Below are positions 1 through 9,277 of a stretch of 64,000 nt of DNA, piece after piece. Numbering within the stretch: position 1 is the first letter of the stretch; each line of letters begins with the position of its first letter. The notes beneath the pieces are model-generated. The model searched no databases and was not told the origin of the DNA. It saw only the letters and a program-made list of their open reading frames with translations. Made by a program: the position numbers and the translations under genes. Origin of the DNA: Elioraea sp051860475 (GTDB lineage Bacteria; Pseudomonadota; Alphaproteobacteria; Acetobacterales; Acetobacteraceae); contig NZ_JBHYDW010000003.1 in the NCBI RefSeq assembly GCF_051860475.1, positions 1 to 64,000 on the forward strand, read 5' to 3'.

Positions 1-68
1 GGCCCCTGCCGGCCGAGGCGATGCGGGCCCTCCTCGCCGACGGTGCGGGCGTGCTGCCGCGACGCTGA
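1..68 (+). CDS. 3' end of an unidentified protein (partial)
   Basis: A frame that is open from the left edge ends at TGA 66-68 and encodes about 21 residues ending in GVLPRR. Third codon positions are almost all G or C, as in real genes of this window, so it is probably the C-terminus of a gene that starts outside. It converges on the Bug receptor gene, with only 10 nt between the two stops. There is too little sequence to assign a function. Confidence 0.4.
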   Translation, partial: PLPAEAMRALLADGAGVLPRR

Positions 69-78
69 GCCCGCGGGG

Positions 79-1032
79 TCAGCCGAGCGTGATGTTGGCC
101 GCGCGCACCACCACGCCCCAGCGCGCCACCTCCGCCGTCACGAACGCCGTGTAGTCCTCCGGACTCATCCGCCGCGGCGTCGATCCGGTCTCGACCAGCC
201 GCGCGGCGATCTCCGGCGTTGCCAGCGCCGCCAGCACCTCGGCGCTGAGCCGCGCGACGACCGCGCGCGGCGTGGCAGCCGGGCCGGACAGCCCGAACCA
301 GGTCGAGGCGACGAGATCGGGGTGGCCGAGCTCGGTGAAGGTGGGCACGTCCTTCCATCCCTCGACGCGCTGCGCCGCGGTGACCGCGAGCAGCCGGAAG
401 CGCGGATTCCGCCCTGCCTCCACCAGCGTGGTGATCATCGCGTCGATCTGCCCGGCGGCGACGTCGTTCATCATCGGCCCGGAGCCGCGATAGGGCACGT
501 GCACGGTCTCGATGCCGGCCGCGCGCTTCAGGATCTCCTGCTTGATGTGGCTCGACGTGCCGTTGCCCGGCGAACCGACCGTGAGCCCGCCGGACTTCGC
601 TCTCGCCGCGGCGATGAAGCCGGCGAGGTCGCGGATCGGGCTGTCCACGTTCACCACCAGCACCGAGGGGATCTCGGCCAGCATGGCGATATGCGTGAAG
701 TCGCGCACGGCATCGTAGGGGATGTTCGGATAGACCGACGGGCCGACGCCATGCGCGGCGATATTCGAGACGACGAAATTGGACCCGTCGGGCGGGCTCT
801 TGGCGACGAGGTCCGAGCCCACCGTGCCGCCCGCCCCGGCACGGTTCTCCACCACCACCGGCTGGCCGAGCACGGTCGAGAGCCGCTGCGCCACCAGGCG
901 GGCGATGAAGTCGGTGGTGCCGCCCGGCGGGAACGGCACGATGATCCGCACCGGCCGCGTCGGCCAGGACTGCGCGCGCGCCGTCGGCACGGCGAGCAGA
1001 GCCGGAAGGGTCAGCATCAGGCGTCGGTGCAT
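79..1032 (-). CDS. Tripartite tricarboxylate transporter (Bug/TctC family) solute-binding protein
   Basis: This is a 317-residue periplasmic receptor of the Bug family, which binds small carboxylates or related solutes. A signal peptide covers about residues 1-20 (MHRRLMLTLPALLAVPTARA) and is followed by the family opening WPTRPVRIIVPFPPGG. Further family marks are GQPVVVENRAGAGG, a VPYRGSGPMMNDV segment and a late LVASTWFGLSGPA block. I chose the ATG at 1030-1032 because a GGGAG ribosome site precedes it and the signal peptide starts there; longer upstream frames lack both. No TctA/TctB membrane genes are nearby, as is common for Bug proteins. The gene lies 14 nt behind the FAD monooxygenase gene and is probably co-transcribed with it. 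The ligand is unknown. Confidence 0.88.
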   Translation of the reverse strand: MHRRLMLTLPALLAVPTARAQSWPTRPVRIIVPFPPGGTTDFIARLVAQRLSTVLGQPVVVENRAGAGGTVGSDLVAKSPPDGSNFVVSNIAAHGVGPSVYPNIPYDAVRDFTHIAMLAEIPSVLVVNVDSPIRDLAGFIAAARAKSGGLTVGSPGNGTSSHIKQEILKRAAGIETVHVPYRGSGPMMNDVAAGQIDAMITTLVEAGRNPRFRLLAVTAAQRVEGWKDVPTFTELGHPDLVASTWFGLSGPAATPRAVVARLSAEVLAALATPEIAARLVETGSTPRRMSPEDYTAFVTAEVARWGVVVRAANITLG

Positions 1033-1046
1033 CTCAAGTCTCCCTG

Positions 1047-2249
1047 TCAATCGACCGCGGCGGCCTCGCGCAGCCCGGCGATCATCGAACTCCGCAGCAG
1101 ATGCGCGCGCGCCTTGGCCGGATCGGAGGCGGTGCGCTGGAGGTCCTCGAGCAGCGCGCGCCGTCGCGCGGGGTCGCGTTCGCGCATCCGCGCGCGGTTC
1201 CGGTCGGCCTGGGCGATGATCTCGCGTTCGGCCACGGGGCGGCGGCGGCGCGTGTAGCGGTCGAGCAGGGTGGGGTCCCCCCCGCGCCACACCGCGCCGA
1301 GCGTGGCGGCGAGCTCGAAGGCGTCGTGGATGCCGCCGTTCATGCCCATCCCGCCCGAGGGGCTGTTGAGATGCGCCGCGTCGCCCGCGAGCAGCAGCCG
1401 GCCGACGCGGTAGGTCGGCACGATGCGCTGGTGGATGCGGTAGGGGCGCAGGTCCTGCACCTCGTAGCATTCCGCGCGCGGATGGATCGCCTGGAGCTTG
1501 CGCTCGATCGCCGCCGGTTCCAGCGCCTGCTCGATCGTCTCGCCGGGCGCGGGATAGAGGCTCGCGCGCCATCGTCCCGGCACGCGCAGCAGCGAGAAGG
1601 TGCCGGAGAAGGCCACGCTCCCGGTCCAGATGTAGTTGACGTTCGACAGGCCCGGCATGACCTCGTGGAACGGGAACGGCGTGGTCGCGAGGATGGTCGT
1701 CTCGGGATAGGTGTCGCCCTCGAAGGCGAGGTCCATGGCGCGGCGCACCACGCTGCGCGCGCCGTCGCAGCCGATCGCGTAGCGGGCTTCGAGCGCGAAG
1801 CCCTCGCCGGCGATGCGTGCCCGGTCCGCGTCCTGCGCCACGATCGTGACCGCATGGCCGAAGCGCAGCTCCACCAGAGGCTCCTCGGCGATGGCCGCGA
1901 GCAGCAGGCGCGAGAGCCTGTGCTGTTCGGCCTGGAGGCGGAACGGATGCGCGGTGTCGTCCGCCAGCACACCGAGATCGAACTCGGCGCGCTCGCCCGT
2001 TTCGTGCACGCGCACCTGCCAGGTCGGCGTGACGAGCCCCTGCGCGATCAGCGGCTGCGCCAGCCCCAGCGTGTCCAGCATGTCGAGCGTGGGCGGGTGG
2101 AAGGTGCTGGCGCGCAGCTCCTCGGCGATGTCGGGCGCGGCCTCGAGTACCAACGCGGGAATGCCGGCGCGGCCGAGCAGAAGGGCGAGCGTCAGCCCGA
2201 CCGGGCCTGCACCGACGATGACAACGCGGTCGTGTTCAGCCGGGCGCAT
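1047..2249 (-). CDS. FAD-dependent aromatic-type monooxygenase (PHBH/UbiH fold)
   Basis: This 400-residue class A flavoprotein monooxygenase probably hydroxylates an aromatic or related substrate using NAD(P)H and oxygen. Residues about 10-22 give the Rossmann dinucleotide motif VIVGAGPVGLTLA. A DGARS motif (IGCDGARSVVRRAMD) lies near the middle, and GDAAHLNSPSGGMGMNGG, at about residue 288, is the second FAD-binding GD motif. The length is typical of the short family members without a thioredoxin-like tail. The start ATG is at 2247-2249. The adjacent Bug receptor may import the substrate, which is inference from spacing only. Confidence 0.85.
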   Translation of the reverse strand: MRPAEHDRVVIVGAGPVGLTLALLLGRAGIPALVLEAAPDIAEELRASTFHPPTLDMLDTLGLAQPLIAQGLVTPTWQVRVHETGERAEFDLGVLADDTAHPFRLQAEQHRLSRLLLAAIAEEPLVELRFGHAVTIVAQDADRARIAGEGFALEARYAIGCDGARSVVRRAMDLAFEGDTYPETTILATTPFPFHEVMPGLSNVNYIWTGSVAFSGTFSLLRVPGRWRASLYPAPGETIEQALEPAAIERKLQAIHPRAECYEVQDLRPYRIHQRIVPTYRVGRLLLAGDAAHLNSPSGGMGMNGGIHDAFELAATLGAVWRGGDPTLLDRYTRRRRPVAEREIIAQADRNRARMRERDPARRRALLEDLQRTASDPAKARAHLLRSSMIAGLREAAAVD

Positions 2250-2324
2250 GAGGGGTCCCGTCGAGATCCATGCCGGGATCAGTGCCTCGGCGCGGCGGAA
2301 ATATCCAGTCCGATCCGCGATGCC

Positions 2325-3812
2325 TCATCGCTGCGACAGGGTGCGCGCGACCGCGTCCTGCCAGGCGGCGTAGAGCGCCTCGCGCCGATCTGCTGCCATC
2401 GCGGGCTCGAAGCGCCGCTCCGCCCGCCAGCGCAAGGCCCACTCCTCCGGCGCCGGCGCAAGCCCCGAGTGCAGCGCGGCGAGATAGGCCGCGCCGAGCG
2501 CGGTGGTTTCCGTGACGACCGGACGGTCGACCGGCGCACCGAGGATGTCGGCGAGGAACTGCATGGTCCAGTCGGACGCGGTCATGCCGCCGTCCACACG
2601 CAGCACGGAGCCGGCCGCCGCGCCCCAGTCGCGCCGCATCGCCTCGATCAGGTCGCGCGTCTGGAAGCCCACGCTCTCCAGCGCCGCGCGGGCGAGTTCG
2701 CGCGGTCCCGTACCGCGCGTGAGCCCGTACAGCGCGCCGCGGGCCTCGGCGTCCCACCACGGCGCGCCGAGCCCGGTGAAGGCCGGCACGAGAATGACAC
2801 GCTGAGCCGGATCCGCCGCCTCGGCGAGCGCCTGCGTCTCGGCTGCCGAGCCGATCACGCCGAGCCCGTCGCGCAGCCACTGCACGGCGGCGCCGGCGAC
2901 GAAGATCGCACCTTCCAGCGCGTAGGTGCGCCGCCCGCCGAGCTGATAGGCGATCGTGGAGAGCAGCCGCGCACGCGAGACCACCGGCGCGGTCCCCGTG
3001 TTCAGCAGCGCGAAGCAGCCGGTGCCGTAGGTCGATTTCATCATCCCCGGCGCCACGCAGCCCTGGCCGAGGGTCGCCGCCTGCTGGTCGCCGGCGATGC
3101 CGCGGATCGGCACGGCCGCACCGAGCAGATCGGGCTCGGTCGTGCCGAACTCGCCGGCGCAGTCGCGGATCTCGGGCAGCATCGCGCGCGGGATGCCGAA
3201 CAGCGCGAGCAGCTCCTCGTCCCACTGCGCGCTCCGGATGTCGCAGAGCAGCGTGCGCGCGGCATTGGTCGCGTCCGTCGCGTGCACGCGCCCGCCCGTC
3301 AGCCGCCAGACCAGGAACGAATCGACCGTGCCGAAGGCGAGCGCCCCCGCTTCGGCCGCGTCGCGCGCGCCGGGCACATGGTCGAGCAGCCAGGCGATCT
3401 TGGTCGCGGAGAAGTACGGGTCGGCGAGCAGCCCGGTGCGCGTCGTGATCAGCGCCTCGTGCCCGGACTCGCGCAGCCGCGCGCACGCCTCCGCGGTGCG
3501 GCGATCCTGCCAGACGATCGCGCGATGGATCGGCCTGCCGGTCGCGCGCTCCCACACCACCACCGTCTCGCGCTGGTTGGTGATGCCGATCGCGGCGACC
3601 GCGCGCGCCTCCACACCGGCCGTGGCGATCGCCGCGCGCATGGTCTCGACCGAGCTCCGCCACAGATCCTCCGGGTCGTGCTCGACCCAGCCGGAGTGGG
3701 GAAAATGCTGCGGAAACTCCTGCTGCGCGGTCGCGACCGGCGCGAGCGACGCATCGAACAGGATCGCGCGCGTCGAGGTGGTGCCCTGGTCGAGCGCGAG
3801 GACGTAGGTCAT
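2325..3812 (-). CDS. glpK: Glycerol kinase
   Basis: This 495-residue FGGY-family kinase phosphorylates glycerol to sn-glycerol 3-phosphate in the cytoplasm. It opens with the diagnostic MTYVLALDQGTTSTRAI ATP-binding segment. It contains ITNQRETVVVWERATGRPI, GTVDSFLVWRLTGG and the FGGY signature region around VDGGMTASDWTMQFLADI. Length and order match the family. It lies 24 nt downstream of glpD in the same direction, so the two form a glycerol catabolic operon. No glpF facilitator or glpR regulator is next to it. Confidence 0.97.
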   Translation of the reverse strand: MTYVLALDQGTTSTRAILFDASLAPVATAQQEFPQHFPHSGWVEHDPEDLWRSSVETMRAAIATAGVEARAVAAIGITNQRETVVVWERATGRPIHRAIVWQDRRTAEACARLRESGHEALITTRTGLLADPYFSATKIAWLLDHVPGARDAAEAGALAFGTVDSFLVWRLTGGRVHATDATNAARTLLCDIRSAQWDEELLALFGIPRAMLPEIRDCAGEFGTTEPDLLGAAVPIRGIAGDQQAATLGQGCVAPGMMKSTYGTGCFALLNTGTAPVVSRARLLSTIAYQLGGRRTYALEGAIFVAGAAVQWLRDGLGVIGSAAETQALAEAADPAQRVILVPAFTGLGAPWWDAEARGALYGLTRGTGPRELARAALESVGFQTRDLIEAMRRDWGAAAGSVLRVDGGMTASDWTMQFLADILGAPVDRPVVTETTALGAAYLAALHSGLAPAPEEWALRWRAERRFEPAMAADRREALYAAWQDAVARTLSQR

Positions 3813-3836
3813 GGCCGCTCCGGTTCCGTCATGGGA

Positions 3837-5366
3837 TCATTCCGCCGCATGCCTGCCCGGCATATCGGCCGGGGTGCCCATGAAGCGCGCGAGTGCTGCG
3901 ACCTCCGCGGCCGAGGCGCGGAGCCCGAGCTTGGTGCGGCGCCAGAGGATGTCGTCGGGCGTGCGGGCCCATTCACGCTCGATCATCCAGCGCGCCTCGC
4001 GCGGGGTGAGGTCGGCGACCAGCGGCGGCTCGGGTCCGTCCGCGCCGTCGAGCAGGTGGTGCGCGTCCGTGCCGAACTGGCGTACCAACCGGCGAGCGGT
4101 CGCGGCCGCGAGCCAGGGATGGGCGGCGATGAGCCGCGCGGCGAGCGCGGGCGCGCCGTCATGCGGGAAGTCGCCGCCCGGCAGGGGCGCGGTCGCGGTC
4201 CAGGCCCCGCGCATCGGCAGGAGCGGGGCGAGCCGGGCGAGTGCGGCCTCGGCGAGCCGGCGATAGGTGGTGATCTTGCCGCCGAACACCGAGAGCAGCG
4301 GCGGCGCGCCGTCCGGCGCATCGAGCGCCAGCACGTAGTCGCGCGTGGCCTCTTGCGCGCGGGACGCACCGTCGTCGTAGAGCGGCCGCACCCCGGCATA
4401 GCTCCAGACGACATCCGCCTCGGTGACCGGGCGGGCGAGATAGGCCGAGACCGCGCCGCAGAGATAGCGCGTCTCGTCCTCGCCGATCGCGGCCGTGGCG
4501 GGATCGCCGGTGAAGTCGAGATCGGTGGTGCCGATGAGCGTGAAGTCGGTCTCGAAGGGGATCGCGAAGCAGATGCGTCCGTCGGCGTTCTGGAACATGT
4601 AGGCGTGCGGCCCGTCCCACAGGCGGCGGACGACGATGTGGCTGCCCTTCACCAGCCGCACCCTGGCCGGCGCGTTCAGCCGCGCGCCGCGCGTCAGGAA
4701 GTCCGCGACCCAGGGGCCGGCGGCATTGACCAGCACGCGCGCGCGCGCCTCGCCCGCCCCCTCGCCCGCCAGCGCGAGACGCCAGACGCCGCCCGCGCGC
4801 TCGGCGGAGACGCAGCGCGTGCGCACGCGCACCTCCGCGCCGCGATCGGCCGCGTCACGCGCGTTCAGCACGACGAGCCGCGCATCCTCGACCCAGCAAT
4901 CCGAGTACGCGAAGCCATGCGCGTAGTCGGGGCGCAGCGCCGCCCCCTCGGGTGCGCGTCGCAGATCGAGGCTGCGCGTGCCCGGCAGGATCCTTCGCCC
5001 GCCGAGATGATCGTAGAGGAACAGGCCGAGCCGGATCAGCCAGCGCGGCCGCAGCCCCGCATGGTGCGGCAGCACGAAGCGCAGCGGCCAGACGATGTGC
5101 GGTGCGGCGCGCAGCAGCACCTCGCGCTCGGCCAGCGCCTCGCGCACCACGCGGAACTTGTAGTGCTCCAGGTAGCGCAGCCCGCCATGGATCAGCTTGG
5201 TCGAGGCGGACGAAGTCGCGCCGGCGAGGTCGCCCTGCTCGACCAGCAGCACCGAGAGCCCGCGCCCGGCGGCATCGCGCGCGATGCCCGCACCGTTCAC
5301 CCCGCCGCCGACGATCGCGAGGTCGAAGGCGTGGCATGGGTGGGCATGGACCGAATCAGGAGTCAA
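3837..5366 (-). CDS. glpD: Glycerol-3-phosphate dehydrogenase (aerobic, FAD-dependent)
   Basis: This 509-residue membrane-associated flavoprotein oxidises glycerol 3-phosphate to dihydroxyacetone phosphate and passes electrons to quinone. The FAD motif FDLAIVGGGVNGAGIARDAAGRG is near the N-terminus, followed by SSASTKLIHGGLRYLEHYKF, which is diagnostic of GlpD. LFGGKITTYRRLAE occurs in the second half. The chosen start is TTG 5364-5366, because no ATG lies ahead of the FAD motif and a GGAGG sits about 12 nt upstream; this start is less certain. It is the first gene of the glpD-glpK pair. Confidence 0.96.
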   Translation of the reverse strand: MTPDSVHAHPCHAFDLAIVGGGVNGAGIARDAAGRGLSVLLVEQGDLAGATSSASTKLIHGGLRYLEHYKFRVVREALAEREVLLRAAPHIVWPLRFVLPHHAGLRPRWLIRLGLFLYDHLGGRRILPGTRSLDLRRAPEGAALRPDYAHGFAYSDCWVEDARLVVLNARDAADRGAEVRVRTRCVSAERAGGVWRLALAGEGAGEARARVLVNAAGPWVADFLTRGARLNAPARVRLVKGSHIVVRRLWDGPHAYMFQNADGRICFAIPFETDFTLIGTTDLDFTGDPATAAIGEDETRYLCGAVSAYLARPVTEADVVWSYAGVRPLYDDGASRAQEATRDYVLALDAPDGAPPLLSVFGGKITTYRRLAEAALARLAPLLPMRGAWTATAPLPGGDFPHDGAPALAARLIAAHPWLAAATARRLVRQFGTDAHHLLDGADGPEPPLVADLTPREARWMIEREWARTPDDILWRRTKLGLRASAAEVAALARFMGTPADMPGRHAAE

Positions 5367-5463
5367 GGACAGGCGTTTCCTCCCGCGCTGCGGCGCCGCA
5401 CAGCTTGGCGGGAGGCGGGGAACGGCTCAAGGGGACGCGGCGACACCGCATCCCCCGGCCGGC

Positions 5464-6141
5464 TCAGGCGGCGATGCGGTAGCGGCGGGCGGCGCGCTGC
5501 ATCTCGCACCAGCCCGCGAACGCAGTGTGCACGGAGGCCCAGGCTGGCCGCGCCTTCATCGCCTCGGTCCAGCGCACGACGCGCGGCCAAGGCGTGAGGT
5601 CGAACGCGATCAGCTCGCCGTTCGCGACATAGACCGCGCCCAGGTAGTCGGCGAGCGAGGGGGCCGCACCGCCAAGCCAGGTCTCGGCGCCGAGCCAGTG
5701 CGCATCCAGCACGTCGAACCAGCGGCGCGCCTCGGTCTCGGCGCGCGCGAGCGCGGCCGCCTGCATCTCGGCCTTGGGCCAGGCGTAGTCGGGCAGGACC
5801 TGCGGATAGATCAGCCCGTAGCCGAAGCTGCGGTAGAAGCCGGTGTTGAACCAGTCCATCAGCGCATTGACCCGCGCGCGCGCCTTCGGTTCTGCCGGAT
5901 AGGCGGGCGAACCCGCGTGCTCGGCGAGGTATTTCAGGATCGCCGAGCCTTCGGTGAGGCGGAACGCTCCGTCCTCCAGCACCGGCACGGCGCGGTTCGG
6001 GTTGATCGCGGCGAAACCGGGCGAGAGGTGATCGCCCGCGAACAGGTCGATCGTGACGAGATCGAGCGGGATCTGCGCCTCGGCGGCGAACAGCAGGATC
6101 GGGCGCGTGGTGGTCGAGATCGGGTGGCCGTAGAGCTTCAT
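5464..6141 (-). CDS. Glutathione S-transferase family protein
   Basis: This 225-residue cytoplasmic protein has the GST architecture. An N-terminal thioredoxin-like domain begins MKLYGHPISTTTRPILLFAAEA and contains the glutathione-binding segment NRAVPVLEDGAFRLTEGSAI, with cis-proline and the ES-like ...TEGSA... turn. A helical C-terminal domain from about residue 90 contains LGGAAPSLADYLGAVYVA. The ATG at 6139-6141 has a GAGGA ribosome site. It follows the cytochrome c gene by 31 nt. The electrophilic substrate cannot be predicted. Confidence 0.9.
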   Translation of the reverse strand: MKLYGHPISTTTRPILLFAAEAQIPLDLVTIDLFAGDHLSPGFAAINPNRAVPVLEDGAFRLTEGSAILKYLAEHAGSPAYPAEPKARARVNALMDWFNTGFYRSFGYGLIYPQVLPDYAWPKAEMQAAALARAETEARRWFDVLDAHWLGAETWLGGAAPSLADYLGAVYVANGELIAFDLTPWPRVVRWTEAMKARPAWASVHTAFAGWCEMQRAARRYRIAA

Positions 6142-6172
6142 GACGATGGTCCTCGGGTCGGTCAGCGGCGGG

Positions 6173-6712
6173 TCAGCGTGTCGGCACGACGACGGCGAAG
6201 TACGGCGCCGGCGGAGTCTCGGATGGGCCCGTGATCGGCGGCGTGGCGTTGCGCACGGGCGGGATGCTCTTGAGGTAGGCGGCGAGGGCTGCGGCATCCG
6301 CGTCCGTCAGCGCGGCATAGGCGTGCCACGGCATGATCGGCACGAGGATGCGCCCGTCCGGGCGCACGCCGGTGCGCACCGCGGCGACGATCTCGGCCAC
6401 GCTCCATGCGCCGAGCCCGGTCTCGCGGTCAGGCGTGAGGTTGGGCGGATAGAACGTTCCGACCTCCGGGATCTGGAACCCGATCGCGGAGCCCGCGAGG
6501 GCGAGCGCGGGATCGGGCTTGCCGATCAGGGCCCCGCCCGTGTGGCAGCCGCCGCAATCCATGATCGCGGCGAGATACTGGCCGCGCGCGAGCGTTCCGG
6601 GGTCAGCGTTCTGTGCGGCGGCGGGCCAGGCAGCGAGCGCGAGCAGGGCCGCGCCCACGGCGGCGGCGATCAAGGGTGCTGCCCGGCGCAGCGCGTCGGT
6701 GGTGTCGGTCAT
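6173..6712 (-). CDS. Class I cytochrome c, periplasmic
   Basis: The 179-residue protein has an N-terminal hydrophobic signal (about residues 10-33, ending AAAQN) and one covalent heme site, CGGCH at residues 53-57. A methionine in VPIMPWHAY is the likely distal heme ligand, and the C-terminal DADAAALAAYLKSIPPV segment is typical of c-type cytochromes that accompany dehydrogenases. It is an electron carrier or a subunit of a periplasmic oxidoreductase. No dehydrogenase partner is adjacent, so its donor is unknown. It precedes the GST gene by 31 nt. Confidence 0.88.
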   Translation of the reverse strand: MTDTTDALRRAAPLIAAAVGAALLALAAWPAAAQNADPGTLARGQYLAAIMDCGGCHTGGALIGKPDPALALAGSAIGFQIPEVGTFYPPNLTPDRETGLGAWSVAEIVAAVRTGVRPDGRILVPIMPWHAYAALTDADAAALAAYLKSIPPVRNATPPITGPSETPPAPYFAVVVPTR

Positions 6713-6832
6713 GGGTGTCTCCGAAGCGGTCGGGGCGGATCGTCCCGCCCTCGCGGCGCGGACCTTGCCGGCCGCCGCTTTCCGGAGCCATCGCCGGACC
6801 TTGCCGATTCTTTCCCGCCGGCGCGGGGTGGT

Positions 6833-8263
6833 TCACTCCAGCACGCCGGCCTTCGCCACACCCTCGATGAACACGTCGCCATGGGCGAAGCCGGCGAGGT
6901 TCTCGCGCAGCATCGCAAGGCGGAGCGGTGGGCCGAGACGGTCGCGCTCGGCGATCAGGCTCCTCGCCTCATCGAGCAGCCCCAGGTGGCCGCAGCAGGA
7001 GATCAGCGTGTTGTAGTGGCCGGAATACTCCGCGAAGGCCGCGACCGAGGCGCGCAGGAACGGCAGCGCCTCCTCGAAGCGGCGCGCGCCAAGCAGGGCG
7101 AGGCCGTGGATCGAGGTGTAGAACCCGGCGAAGCTGTCGGCCGGGCTCATGCGCAGCGCCTTGGAGGTCTCGGCGATCGCCTCGGCGTACCGCCCGGCAC
7201 GCAAGAGCGCCCAGCCATGCGCGGTATGGCCGAGCGCGAAATTGGGGTTGATCTCGAGCGCCGCGCCGAGCTCGGCGAGCGCGCGCTCGTGCCGCTGCGC
7301 CGTGCTGAGCGAGAGACCGAGCGTCATGCGCGCCCAGGGCTCGGCCGGATCGAGCGCGACGGCGCGCTCGGCATGGCGTGTGGCCTCGGCGAAGCCGGCC
7401 GGTCGGTCCGACCACCAGTAGCAATGCGCCGCCCACCAGGTCGCCCAGCCGAGCACGGCATGGGCGCGCGCGTAGGTCGGCTCCAGCGCGATCGCCTCGG
7501 CGAGCAGGGCGCGCGCCTCCTCGTTCTGGCGCGCGTTCACGCGGTTGATCAGGCCGATCGCGCGCACGACGAAGCCCCAGGCATCGAGGCTGCCCGGCGC
7601 GCGGCGCGCCGCGCGGAGCGACTCGGCGTCGTAGAGATGCGGCTCGATCGCCGCGACGACATGGCCGGTGATCTCGTCCTGCACCGTGAACAGGTCGGTC
7701 AGCTCGCGGTCATAGCGTTCGGCCCAGAGATGCGCGCCGGTCTCGGCATCGACGAGCTGGCCGGTGACGCGCATTCGCTTGCCCGCCACGCGCACGCTGC
7801 CTTCGAGCACGTAGCGTACGCCGAGCGCGCGCGCGACCTCGCGCACATCGACCGCCCGGCCGCGATACGTGAAGGTGGAGTTGCGCGCGATCACGAACAG
7901 CCAGCGCAGCCGCGAAAGCTCGGTGGTCAGGTCCTCGCTCAGCCCGTCGGCGATGTGATCGTGCGCGGCATCGCCGCTCATGTTGGCGAAGGGCAGTACG
8001 GCGATCGAGGGCCCCTCGGGCGGCGCGGGGGTGGGCAGCGGCGGCACGGCCGCGTCGGGCGCGGCGCGATCCGCGCGCGGACGCAGCACGAGGCCGGTAT
8101 GCGCCTCGACGATCGCGAGCGTCCGGTCCGAGTGGAGCCCGACCAGCAGCTTGTCGACCGTCGATCGGCCGAGCTTCGTCTTGAACGCGAACTGGTCGCG
8201 CGAGATGCGTTCGCGGGCGAGCCAGTCCCGGATCAGGCCTGCGACGCGCTTGGTGTCGTCCAT
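6833..8263 (-). CDS. HTH-TolB-like-TPR regulatory protein (adenylate-cyclase-associated type)
   Basis: This 476-residue protein has three parts. Residues 1-65 (MDDTKRVAGLIRDWLARERI onward) form a helix-turn-helix-like head with DQFAFKTKLGRSTVDKLL. Residues about 85-205 match the TolB/FlgO-like domain seen before TPRs in cyclase-type regulators, with SIAVLPFANMSGD, LSEDLTTELSRL and YVLEGSVR. Residues about 210-476 are TPR-like helical repeats (LDPAEPWARMTLGLSL, INPNFALGHTAHGWALLRAG). No cyclase or kinase catalytic domain is present, so it is probably a DNA-binding or scaffolding sensor. It stands alone, 120 nt from the cytochrome gene. Confidence 0.7.
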   Translation of the reverse strand: MDDTKRVAGLIRDWLARERISRDQFAFKTKLGRSTVDKLLVGLHSDRTLAIVEAHTGLVLRPRADRAAPDAAVPPLPTPAPPEGPSIAVLPFANMSGDAAHDHIADGLSEDLTTELSRLRWLFVIARNSTFTYRGRAVDVREVARALGVRYVLEGSVRVAGKRMRVTGQLVDAETGAHLWAERYDRELTDLFTVQDEITGHVVAAIEPHLYDAESLRAARRAPGSLDAWGFVVRAIGLINRVNARQNEEARALLAEAIALEPTYARAHAVLGWATWWAAHCYWWSDRPAGFAEATRHAERAVALDPAEPWARMTLGLSLSTAQRHERALAELGAALEINPNFALGHTAHGWALLRAGRYAEAIAETSKALRMSPADSFAGFYTSIHGLALLGARRFEEALPFLRASVAAFAEYSGHYNTLISCCGHLGLLDEARSLIAERDRLGPPLRLAMLRENLAGFAHGDVFIEGVAKAGVLE

Positions 8264-8341
8264 CGTCGCGCGGTGGTCTCCACATCCGCAAGGCGGGAGA
8301 CGCAGGCCGCGTGCCCGACTCGCCTCTTGGCGCGCGGAAGT

Positions 8342-9277
8342 CTAGGCGGAACCGCCGCTCAAGGCGAGACGACCGCGCCGCCGGCCGAACCGGCCGAAGC
8401 TCCAGGCGAGGGCGAGCAGCAGGCCCGCCAGCGTGGCCATCATGCCGGCCGCGTTCAGACCGTGGCCCAGGCCCAGCGCGCCCGGCAGGAGCGCGGCAAG
8501 CCAGTAGCCGCCCGCGCCCATCGCGACCGCTGCGAGCGCCGAGAGGCGGAACTGGGTCGCGTAGTCGCTGGTCAGCAGCCGCGCGACCGCCGCCGGCGCC
8601 ACCAGCGCCGCGATCACCAGGATCGAGCCCACCGCCCAGAACGCCGCCACGCACGCGACCGAGACCAGCACCAGCACCAGCAGCGAGAGCCGTCGCGGCG
8701 CGAAGCCGATCGCCTGGGCGAAGTCGGGATCGAAGGCGGCAAGCCGGAGCTCCTTCCAGAGCAGGCCGAGCAGCAGCAGCAGCAGCGCCATCACCACGGC
8801 GAGCGTCGTCACCTCGGCGGGGAACTCGGCAAGGGCGGCGGCATCGAGCAGCGAGGCGGGGCCCGTCGCGACCGGCCAGATCAGCGTCTCGAGCTGGCCG
8901 TACAGCACGCAATCGACGTCGAGATCGACCGCGTGGGCGCCGCTGACCTCGATCAGCACGATGCCGAGCGCGAAGAAGCCCGAGAACACCACGCCCATCG
9001 CGGCCCCGGCCTCCAGCCGCGTCAGCCGGCGCAGCAGCGCGATCAGCAGCGCCGCGGCGACCGCGGCGAGCATCGCGCCCGCGACCAGCGGCGGCGCGGC
9101 GCGGCTGCCCGAGATCCAGAATCCGATCACGATCCCCGGCAGCACCGAATGGCTGATCGCGTCGCCGAGCAGGCTCTGGCGTGTCAGCAGCAGCAGGTTG
9201 CCGACCAGGCCGCAGACTAGGCAGGCGAGCGTGGCCGCCAGCATCGCGGCGAGGTCGAGCTGGAGGAACTCGGTCAT
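8342..9277 (-). CDS. Metal ABC transporter permease (ZnuB/SitD-like)
   Basis: This 311-residue inner-membrane permease of the ABC-3 family moves Mn2+, Fe2+ or Zn2+. It has about eight to nine hydrophobic helices and the family signature LLTRQSLLGDAISHSVLPGIVIGFW near the N-terminus. The ATG at 9275-9277 overlaps the stop of the upstream permease gene by 4 nt, so translation is coupled. It is the last gene of the receptor-ATPase-permease-permease operon. Two unequal permeases are typical of Sit/Tro/Mnt-ABCD systems rather than ZnuABC. Confidence 0.9.
   Translation of the reverse strand: MTEFLQLDLAAMLAATLACLVCGLVGNLLLLTRQSLLGDAISHSVLPGIVIGFWISGSRAAPPLVAGAMLAAVAAALLIALLRRLTRLEAGAAMGVVFSGFFALGIVLIEVSGAHAVDLDVDCVLYGQLETLIWPVATGPASLLDAAALAEFPAEVTTLAVVMALLLLLLGLLWKELRLAAFDPDFAQAIGFAPRRLSLLVLVLVSVACVAAFWAVGSILVIAALVAPAAVARLLTSDYATQFRLSALAAVAMGAGGYWLAALLPGALGLGHGLNAAGMMATLAGLLLALAWSFGRFGRRRGRLALSGGSA

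Noticed and set aside
1101..5597. Very long plus-strand open frame opposite the monooxygenase and glp genes
   Set aside because: It is antisense to three well-supported genes, and its translation is Arg/Ala-rich with no family motifs, as expected for shadows at about 70% GC.
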